Shown here: piece after piece, positions 53,507-60,931 of the stretch
Layout: every line of letters starts with the position of its first letter
How positions within the stretch are numbered: position 1 is the first letter of the stretch
NCBI GenBank assembly: GCA_910588855.1
Contig: CAJUSR010000002.1
Location: 210,993-274,992, forward strand
DNA: 64,000 bases
From: an uncultured Kineothrix sp.
GTDB taxonomy: Bacteria; Bacillota; Clostridia; Lachnospirales; Lachnospiraceae
Reading direction: 5' to 3'
Notes under the pieces: model-generated
Told to the model about the DNA's origin: nothing
Seen by the model: only the letters and a program-made list of their open reading frames with translations
Database searches by the model: none
Translations under genes and position numbers: made by a program

Positions 53507-54598
53507 TTAAAAATATTTCCATTTGTTTTTTTCGCTATGGAATTTATCCGAAATCTTTTCCCAGCATTTTATAAAGAAATGCCCCACATCCTTCCATGTC
53601 CATTGCTTTCTTTTCCACGCAATGGTTAAAACCGTAACTATAATTACGAATGGAATCATTAAAAATATAATTTGGAGGATAAGAACGATAGCAAGCACAT
53701 CTTCCCAGCCTCTTGCCACATTTTCCCAATAAGGGTATTGTATCGCTCTGGCATTCATCGAACGTGTGCCAAATTCGGCAATTACCGTCAACAATCCCTC
53801 TATACCAAAACGCGTTGAATTTTCCACTACCCACATACGGTTCTCATCCAGATTAAATTTTTCCTTCACGCTCTTATAAGCAAAATTTTTTACCGGATTC
53901 GGCATTACTACTTCATACGTATTAATCCCTTCTGTCGTACCAAATTGCTCCAAAGTCTCGAAAGAGACATAAACTACCGTCTTATCCAGCCCTGCAGCCT
54001 CCTGGAAACGCCCTTCTTCCCGTTCAATGACCCCGGCAATGTAATGGGGGATACCTCCGATAATTATCTGCATACCGACCACATCATTGGATCCGAAAAG
54101 CTGCCAGGCGGCATCTTCATCCACAATTACTTTATCATCCATCAAATCATTTCCAGAAAAATAGGAACCTTTTAGCAGCCGCACCGGATGAAAAAGGAAA
54201 AAATCCCCCCCAATCCCCACTGCGGATGCATCCTGTAATGATGTTTTCCCCGAAGATAACGTAATTTTCCCGGATGCGCTATAAGCATCCGCCCAAAGCC
54301 TTGCATTTTCGTTAGGGGCTGTAATGGAAGCTTCTTTTAAAAGCGTATCCAGTTCATGTTCAAAAGACATTATTTTATTTTTGTCGATTTCCGTACTTTC
54401 CGTAAAAAAACAACTCACCTGTGCCGTATCATTTTCCTCTGACCAGCGTTTCGCTGCGTTTTGATCCGGCAGCCCATTTTTTGCCACAGTAGAAAAAAAT
54501 GTCAGCCCGCCCCAAATAATCAGGCAAAACAGGACAATTACAGTCAGAATAATCTGCTTCCATGAAAGTCCTCTTATAAAATCTTTGATTTTATCCAT
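53507..54598 (-). CDS. Two-TM protein with MacB-like extracytoplasmic domain
   Basis: 363 aa: TM1 at about 15-36, an extracytoplasmic domain of about 260 residues resembling the MacB periplasmic core (GGDFFLFHPVRLLKGSYFSG, VIVDEDAAWQLFGSNDVVG, IAGVIEREEGRF), TM2 at about 300-330 and a short basic C-terminus. MacB/FtsX permeases have four TMs; this has only two and no ATPase domain. It follows the HlyD-like gene, as a MacB-type permease would, but no matching ATPase is visible. Function unknown. Confidence 0.75.
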   Translation of the reverse strand: MDKIKDFIRGLSWKQIILTVIVLFCLIIWGGLTFFSTVAKNGLPDQNAAKRWSEENDTAQVSCFFTESTEIDKNKIMSFEHELDTLLKEASITAPNENARLWADAYSASGKITLSSGKTSLQDASAVGIGGDFFLFHPVRLLKGSYFSGNDLMDDKVIVDEDAAWQLFGSNDVVGMQIIIGGIPHYIAGVIEREEGRFQEAAGLDKTVVYVSFETLEQFGTTEGINTYEVVMPNPVKNFAYKSVKEKFNLDENRMWVVENSTRFGIEGLLTVIAEFGTRSMNARAIQYPYWENVARGWEDVLAIVLILQIIFLMIPFVIIVTVLTIAWKRKQWTWKDVGHFFIKCWEKISDKFHSEKNKWKYF

Positions 54599-54656
54599 AA
54601 TCTGTCTTTATGCCATCCTTCCCTATGCCGTTTTGCAGCCTTGCAATGAAACGGCA

Positions 54657-56645
54657 TTAGTCTGTCAGACGGACCTGTTTCCCCGCCTCTACCGGTTTCG
54701 TCGCTGTCGTAATGACATATTCATGCCCATAAAGCCCGGCAGAAATTGCGGTATGTGTATCGTCCGATGCCAGCACCTCCACATCTACCCTCGTTGCAAT
54801 ATATCGGTTGCCCAAAGGGCTGCTCTTTGATTCTACAATTAAAATAAATTTACCGTTATTGTCCTCCCGTACTGCACTGTTTGGTACAACAAGCTCATAT
54901 TCGGAACTCCTCTGCCCTACCGAAAGGCTTAACGATTGCCCTGCCTGTACATCACCCTCCACGTTAAAAGTCAAAAGTTTCTTCTGCGCCGGATCATCCG
55001 GATCCGGTTTGATAGAAGCCAGTGTTGCTTTTACATTATCGTAGTACCATGCATTCTGCAATTCCGCAATATCCCCCACCGAAAGCTTCCTTGCCTGCTC
55101 CGTAGTTGCGGAGAAAGCGAGGGTAAAGCCTTTGCCGGCAGGCTGTATCACCGCCAAAACTTCATCCGGTTTTGTAGATTCCCCTGCTACAAGGCTGATG
55201 GATGTTACCGTGCCTGCTACCGGCGCGGTTACTGTGCTTCCTACTGATTTTTCCTTCAGCCGTTCAATCTCCTCTTCTTTTTTGGATATCTGTACATTCT
55301 GCGCGCTCAAATTCAATTCCGCAGTCATAGATTTAATCAATTCACTTTTTTCGGTTTCCAGCTTTGTAATTTCTGCCGTAATATTTGCCACCTGTGTTTC
55401 TGCTTCCGTTTTACTGTTGGTCGCCTGCGCAATTTGTGTATTCAAATCATTCTGTGCGCTGATATTTTCTGCTTTTGCTTCTTTGTTGCTCAAAGCCTCT
55501 TGTGCTGCCGTTTGTGTGGATTTTGCGTTTTCAAGGTTACGGTTCGCATTCTCTAAAGATGCTTCCAAAGAACTTAACAACGATTTGTTGCTGTTATAAG
55601 AAGCCAACGCCTGCGCTGCTTTGTCCAGTTCCCCATTAGCCACGTTTAGTTTGTCTTCCGCTATCCGTACATTTTCTGCCGCCACATCATATATATGCAG
55701 TTTGACTTCGTTATACTCATTTTGTGCCGTATCAATTTTATCTTGTTCTCCTGTGGCTATTGCTTCCTGCAACTTCTGATCCATTTCCTGAAGCTTTATT
55801 TCCGCATCCGCCATCTCGGTTCTCCGTTGTGCAAGTTCCCCTTCCGCAACAGATTTCGCTTCCTGAAAATTTTCCAAACCGCCCTCTAAACTTATATTCC
55901 CGTTTTCATCCGTAACAGGCGTTCCTAAAAGATTCACCGCTTCCGTGATGTTCTCATTCACAGCAGCAATTTCATTCTTGATTCTCGTTACTTCCGCATC
56001 TGCATTCGATACGGAAGCTGCCGCAGAGTTTACCGCCTGTTTCTCACTTGTGGTATCCACCACTGTGGCATCGTTAATATTTTTCTGTCCTGTCAGATTA
56101 TTTAAATTGTTCTGCACATTCTGCTGATTCGCTGTGGCAGATGTCAAACTGTTCTTTGCTGCTGTCAGCCTGTTGTCGATATCCGCCAGCTTTGCCTGAT
56201 ACGATGACAAGGAAGAGGTTTTTCCACTTTCTACTTTATTAATCACGTCGCTTGTAATATCCCCGGTAAACAAGCCCGTCAGATATGCCAGCCTCAAATC
56301 ATCCAATTCCTTCTGCGCCGCTTTTAACTCCTCGCTTTCCACGTCTTCCAAATAGAAAAGTACGGCATCCTTTTCTACCATATCACCGTTTTTCACATTT
56401 ACGCTTTCTATTTTCCGGCTTTCGGTAACCACTACACTGTAAGGGTCCGTTGCTTCCAGATTCCCAGTTCCCCTAACCTTCTCCGTAATCGTTCCTCTTT
56501 GCACATACTCCGTCGCCACCTCCGGTAAGGAATAGTTCATAATTGTATTGGAAAAAAATGTTAAAACAAGCATAATGGACAAAAAGATAATTGCCGCATT
56601 TTTTACCCATTCCCTTCTCTTCGATGGATTCGTATTTTCGTTCAT
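54657..56645 (-). CDS. HlyD-family efflux adaptor with very long coiled coil
   Basis: 662 aa. A TM at 15-36 is followed by a split lipoyl/barrel-sandwich half (RGTITEKVRGTGNLE at about 50-64), a long coiled-coil hairpin at about 90-460, the second lipoyl half (VTAPVAGTVTSISLVAGES) and a beta-barrel C-terminus. It lacks a separate signal cleavage site. In Gram-positives such adaptors assist MacB-type exporters. Here they are followed by a MacB-like two-TM protein and preceded by sugar-type permeases. No outer membrane or ATPase partner is seen. Confidence 0.88.
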   Translation of the reverse strand: MNENTNPSKRREWVKNAAIIFLSIMLVLTFFSNTIMNYSLPEVATEYVQRGTITEKVRGTGNLEATDPYSVVVTESRKIESVNVKNGDMVEKDAVLFYLEDVESEELKAAQKELDDLRLAYLTGLFTGDITSDVINKVESGKTSSLSSYQAKLADIDNRLTAAKNSLTSATANQQNVQNNLNNLTGQKNINDATVVDTTSEKQAVNSAAASVSNADAEVTRIKNEIAAVNENITEAVNLLGTPVTDENGNISLEGGLENFQEAKSVAEGELAQRRTEMADAEIKLQEMDQKLQEAIATGEQDKIDTAQNEYNEVKLHIYDVAAENVRIAEDKLNVANGELDKAAQALASYNSNKSLLSSLEASLENANRNLENAKSTQTAAQEALSNKEAKAENISAQNDLNTQIAQATNSKTEAETQVANITAEITKLETEKSELIKSMTAELNLSAQNVQISKKEEEIERLKEKSVGSTVTAPVAGTVTSISLVAGESTKPDEVLAVIQPAGKGFTLAFSATTEQARKLSVGDIAELQNAWYYDNVKATLASIKPDPDDPAQKKLLTFNVEGDVQAGQSLSLSVGQRSSEYELVVPNSAVREDNNGKFILIVESKSSPLGNRYIATRVDVEVLASDDTHTAISAGLYGHEYVITTATKPVEAGKQVRLTD

Positions 56646-56660
56646 TACTTTTCCTCCTTC

Positions 56661-57623
56661 CTATCCCTTAATTCCGCCTTGGTAAGTAATCCCTTCTACC
56701 AGATAATCTTCCCCATAGAGGAAGACCAGCAGGGTAGGCACCATATATATCGTTGCTACTGCAAATGCAAGCCCTATTTCCCCGTTCTTTATTTTAGAAA
56801 GGAACACGGAAAGGGGGTGCATCGTATCTTCCGAAAGCAATATCAAAGGCTGTTCCACCATATTCCAATAATCGATAAAAATCAAAATGGCTACGGAACA
56901 TAAGCAGCCTTTACAAAGTGGCAAACATATGCGCCGGAATATCTGCCACTCTCCGGCCCCGTCGATTTGGGCCGCCTCGATAACCGAAATGGGAATCCTC
57001 CGCATAAACTTTGTCAATAAGTAAACGGCAAAAGGGGAAAATATCCCCGGCAGCCATATTGCCCATCTGGTATCCAATAAATGAAGCCAGTTCGATACCA
57101 GATAATTGGGAACAAGCGTTACCTGATAAGGCATCAACATTAATATAATATAAATAAAAAATATCATTTCTTTTATTCTGCCCCGGTATCTGGTGAAACC
57201 ATACGAAGCAAGCACGGCCACCAGAAGCTGGAAAAATACAATCGGAACCACTAAAATCACAGAATTCCAAAATTTAAACAAATAGTCCGGGCTTTTCAAC
57301 AATACAGTGATATATTGGCTGAAAGATACCATATCCGGAATAAATTTTAAATTTACTTTTTCCGAAATATAAGTTTTTCCGCCTTTATCGCTGGTAGAAA
57401 AAACCTGTCCGTAATTGGAAGATATTTCCGACGAGGACATAAAAGAATTGCTGACAGTAAGGACGATTGGCATCAGGAAAAGGATAGCAAAAAAAGCCGC
57501 AATGAATGTCGCTGTCCATTTTTTTATAAAAAGCTTCCCTTTCTTTTTTCTTACCATCCACCGGTATGCCCGTTCCTCCCCTGCTTTGGCAGGCATTGGC
57601 AAATCTATCCTGTGTTTTTTCAT
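56661..57623 (-). CDS. ABC importer permease, MalG/UgpE type
   Basis: 320 aa. TM1 is at about 38-58, then a long extracytoplasmic loop, and five further TMs. The EAA loop EAAQIDGAGEWQIFRRICLP is intact and provides the ATPase coupling helix. It is 15 nt upstream of the HlyD-like gene. The ATPase partner is not in the locus; shared MsmX-like ATPases serve such permeases in other Firmicutes. Confidence 0.9.
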   Translation of the reverse strand: MKKHRIDLPMPAKAGEERAYRWMVRKKKGKLFIKKWTATFIAAFFAILFLMPIVLTVSNSFMSSSEISSNYGQVFSTSDKGGKTYISEKVNLKFIPDMVSFSQYITVLLKSPDYLFKFWNSVILVVPIVFFQLLVAVLASYGFTRYRGRIKEMIFFIYIILMLMPYQVTLVPNYLVSNWLHLLDTRWAIWLPGIFSPFAVYLLTKFMRRIPISVIEAAQIDGAGEWQIFRRICLPLCKGCLCSVAILIFIDYWNMVEQPLILLSEDTMHPLSVFLSKIKNGEIGLAFAVATIYMVPTLLVFLYGEDYLVEGITYQGGIKG

Positions 57624-57713
57624 TCTTCACCTCATTTCCGCGCTGCTATTTTCACATGATGCGTTTGCTGCAAGCAACACGCAGACAATTTCAAATTTAG
57701 AAATTTTTAATTT

Positions 57714-58652
57714 TCAGCCTTCCACATCTCTCCCGAAATGATTCTCTGCCAAAAACAATATCCCTATAATCACTACCATCACGATAGACATCATAATCGC
57801 TGCTGCAGACAGCCTTTGATAATCCAGATTGCTGAAAGTATTATTCATAAAATGTTGCATCATATATACCGTAGGATAAGGGTAATCATCTGTCAGAAGG
57901 TAAATTTCCCGAAACACCTTGAAGGAATTAATCAATGACATAATCGTTACAAACAATAAAGTGGACGATAAATAACGGATTTTAATATGTACGAAAATCT
58001 GCCACGGTTTTGCGCTCTCCAGCACAGCCACCTCCAGAATATCTTTCGGTATACTGCTTAAAGCAGCCATAAACAAAATCATATTATAGCCCAGATTCTT
58101 CCATAAAAACAATACGATAATTACTACCTGTGCATGATCCGATTTCAGCCAGTCGATTTTCCCCGCTCCAAACAGGGCAGTCATATCATTCACCATCCCA
58201 TTATAATGGAACAATACCTGCCATATCAACACAATGGATGCAATAGGCACCATCATAGGCGTTAAGAAAAAGGTACGGAACTGACTCTTAAACGGCATTT
58301 TACTATCCAAAAGCATGGCAAGCATCAATGATAACACAACAGCCAGAGGTACCGCAATCAATGAAAACTTCATTGTATTGGAAGCCGCCTGCCGGAATGC
58401 CGCATTATTGAATACCATTTTGAAATTATCAAAAAAAACAAACTGATGACTGATAGGGTTATCTACCACCGAATAAAAAATAACCACAAAAAAGGGGAGT
58501 ACAAAGAACACCAGTACCCCCAGCACGCTGGGGGATAAAAATACTGATGAAATCTTCCTGCCGCGTGCATCCCTTTGGGATGCACGTTTTTTTCTCCCAC
58601 TTCTTGCCTTTCCTGTTTTCTCCGGTTTTCCAGCCGATTTTATTATTTTCAT
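57714..58652 (-). CDS. ABC importer permease, MalF/UgpA type, degenerate EAA loop
   Basis: 312 aa with six TMs after a basic N-terminus (KSAGKPEKTGKARSGRKKRA). The EAA-type loop reads EVAVLESAKPWQIFVHIKIR: the usual Gly and the closing LP are lost. Its partner MalG-like protein keeps a normal loop. ATG at 58652 has AGG at 5 nt. It follows the solute-binding gene at 58671 by 18 nt and precedes the MalG-type gene. Confidence 0.88.
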   Translation of the reverse strand: MKIIKSAGKPEKTGKARSGRKKRASQRDARGRKISSVFLSPSVLGVLVFFVLPFFVVIFYSVVDNPISHQFVFFDNFKMVFNNAAFRQAASNTMKFSLIAVPLAVVLSLMLAMLLDSKMPFKSQFRTFFLTPMMVPIASIVLIWQVLFHYNGMVNDMTALFGAGKIDWLKSDHAQVVIIVLFLWKNLGYNMILFMAALSSIPKDILEVAVLESAKPWQIFVHIKIRYLSSTLLFVTIMSLINSFKVFREIYLLTDDYPYPTVYMMQHFMNNTFSNLDYQRLSAAAIMMSIVMVVIIGILFLAENHFGRDVEG

Positions 58653-58670
58653 CACTGCCTAAGCTGCCTT

Positions 58671-60917
58671 CTATCTCTTTTCACTGATATAAATTTGTAT
58701 CCGGTTCTGTATTAACGCCGACACTTCTTCCACACTCTTTTGCCCATCAAAATAGCTTTGGGCTTCTTCCATGATAATATCCAGCATTTTAGAATCTATC
58801 TGCGTATTTTGTGCTATTTCAATCATCTGCTTTATGCTATCTACCTGTTCCTGAGTAGCTGCGTAAACATCTATCGTCACTTCACCGGAACTTCCGGTTG
58901 ACCAGACACCCTTTGGTTTCTCTTTCTGTGTTCCGTCCGTGTCTTCATAATATTCCGGCTGCATATCTTTTTCAAACTGCTTTTCCAACGCGCTGCGCAT
59001 AATCGGGAAACCGGAATTGGCAGACTGCAAGTTCTCTTGTTGTTCTTCTGCCATTAAAAATTTGAAAAATTCCCATACGCCTTCTTTATTTTTTGAATTT
59101 ACATTCATAGCTGCCGTCGTTCCGTTAGGGCTTATAAGAATCCCGCTTTCCCCCGAGGTAGGATACCCAATCAAATTGACAGGTTCTCCAAATTTTGCTT
59201 CACAAAGCTGATAATACTGTACCGAGGTCACTGTCTCTTCCACAAGAAGCAGCTTGCCTTCTCTTATTTTTTCTATATCACTGGCCCCAGTAGGATCATA
59301 TTGAAATTCTTTTGGGAAACGGTTAGCAAATTCCAGAATTTTTCTAAATTCTTCGCTCTCAAAATTACATGTTCCGTCCTCACTTACAAACATGTCCCCA
59401 TTTACCTGCATCATCATCTGCAATGCATTGTACTTTGTCGTATATTGAAAAAGTTCCACATCGCTGTCTTTGGATTCCATCAAGGCAAATACATCATCCA
59501 ATGTCCATGTGTCGCCTTCTCCTACATCGGATACTTTCCCTGCAACGGTAGCTAAACCGAAACACCTCATAATGGCATACAATTTTCCATCCAGCTCATA
59601 AGCCTTCATTGCACTGTCAACAAAATCTTCCCTGTCCACTTCCGCGTCTGCATCAAAGTAAGGGTTTAAATCTTCCACAACACCCATAGATACTAACTCC
59701 TGCAAACCTACCGGACAATAATACATATCAATAATATCCGGTCCATTGCCGCTGGACATATCCGCTGTCCACAGATTCAGCATCGTTTCGTAATCTTTAT
59801 CCCCTTCCCCATATTCCTTAATTTCAATCCTGTATTTATCACTTTGTTTATTAAAAGCCACTACATCTGTCTTCACAAAGTATGGAATATGAGTGGTTCC
59901 ATAAGTAAGGACAATTTTTTCCGGAATTTCAGACCGGTTCTTTTTAGTAAGGATTGCCAGTTCTGCCTTTCCTTCTTCCGAACTCAAATCCATAGAAACC
60001 GCAGCTACTTTCCCATCTTCCAGAATCGAAAATCCCCTTAAATTACCGCTGTCGATATCGCTGTCCACCCAATTTAAGATTTCTGTAGGCTCATTTTCCC
60101 CCAAATTATAGGAATAAAGCTTTGTTCCCATCGTGTAAAGAATATCCGCATCTGTCCCGCCGCTCTGGTAAATGCCATATTCAAAGGTAATAGGTGTATC
60201 CAAGGCTTTCAATGCTTTTCCTGCCAAATCCACTTCCCGCATTTCCCAGCCCATGTCCCCATAATTGGCAACTACTGTCTTTTCCCCTTTCATGCTAAAT
60301 ACATTGCTGATATAGCCTCCAGCGTCTACTTCAAAGTACACTTCTCCGTTTGGCTTTAATACAAAAACTTTCTGCCCTGTACTAATATAATAGTTCTCGT
60401 CTTTATCCTCAAGCAATGCCTGTATATAAAACTCCGGGTCGTTTATCAACGACTTCCCTATATCGATATCCTTTAAAACAGTTCCATCTGCCGTAATTTT
60501 CCGTACGATAACATTTTCCGGCGCCGTAGTTAACGAGTCCAAAACTTCACTATATGTGATAAGCCCTAACAACAGATTCCCTTCCAAATCCGTTCCGATT
60601 GCTCCAATAGCAGTATTTTCCTCCAGCTCTACCGGAACTTCCTCCACTTCTCCGCCCATTTTTTGGGAAAATAATTTTACTTCCCCATCCTTTACCCCCG
60701 AAAAGAAGGCTTGTCCATCCTTGCCAATCGTTATGTTATTCGTCGAATAGCCATCTTTCTTCAATTCCTCATATTCTGCCACATAAAGATAATCCTCCCT
60801 GTTTTCGTTTTTATCTTCCGCCGCTTCAGGCGCTTCCTGCTCTTTTTCCCCGCAGCCTGACAAAGCAAAAACCAATAAGGATACAATTCCCAGCATAAAC
60901 CATTTCCTAATTTTCAT
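58671..60917 (-). CDS. Large lipoprotein with propeller-like and solute-binding domains (copy 2)
   Basis: 748 aa; lipobox LSGC (Cys22). The N-terminal propeller-like part (DGQAFFSGVKDGEV, EDKDENYYISTGQKVFVLKP) reaches to about 330; the solute-binding part begins near PEKIVLTYGTTHIPYFV and contains VVEDLNPYFD. The C-terminus (YFDGQKSVEEVSALIQNRIQ) matches copies 1 and 3. It is 14 nt after copy 3, so they are cotranscribed, and it directly precedes the permease genes. Confidence 0.87.
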   Translation of the reverse strand: MKIRKWFMLGIVSLLVFALSGCGEKEQEAPEAAEDKNENREDYLYVAEYEELKKDGYSTNNITIGKDGQAFFSGVKDGEVKLFSQKMGGEVEEVPVELEENTAIGAIGTDLEGNLLLGLITYSEVLDSLTTAPENVIVRKITADGTVLKDIDIGKSLINDPEFYIQALLEDKDENYYISTGQKVFVLKPNGEVYFEVDAGGYISNVFSMKGEKTVVANYGDMGWEMREVDLAGKALKALDTPITFEYGIYQSGGTDADILYTMGTKLYSYNLGENEPTEILNWVDSDIDSGNLRGFSILEDGKVAAVSMDLSSEEGKAELAILTKKNRSEIPEKIVLTYGTTHIPYFVKTDVVAFNKQSDKYRIEIKEYGEGDKDYETMLNLWTADMSSGNGPDIIDMYYCPVGLQELVSMGVVEDLNPYFDADAEVDREDFVDSAMKAYELDGKLYAIMRCFGLATVAGKVSDVGEGDTWTLDDVFALMESKDSDVELFQYTTKYNALQMMMQVNGDMFVSEDGTCNFESEEFRKILEFANRFPKEFQYDPTGASDIEKIREGKLLLVEETVTSVQYYQLCEAKFGEPVNLIGYPTSGESGILISPNGTTAAMNVNSKNKEGVWEFFKFLMAEEQQENLQSANSGFPIMRSALEKQFEKDMQPEYYEDTDGTQKEKPKGVWSTGSSGEVTIDVYAATQEQVDSIKQMIEIAQNTQIDSKMLDIIMEEAQSYFDGQKSVEEVSALIQNRIQIYISEKR

Positions 60918-60931
60918 CCGCTTCTCCTTTC

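Noticed and set aside
54657-56645. HlyD-like protein as part of a Gram-negative tripartite efflux pump
   Set aside because: The organism is Gram-positive by gene content; no outer-membrane channel or RND/MFS pump is present.
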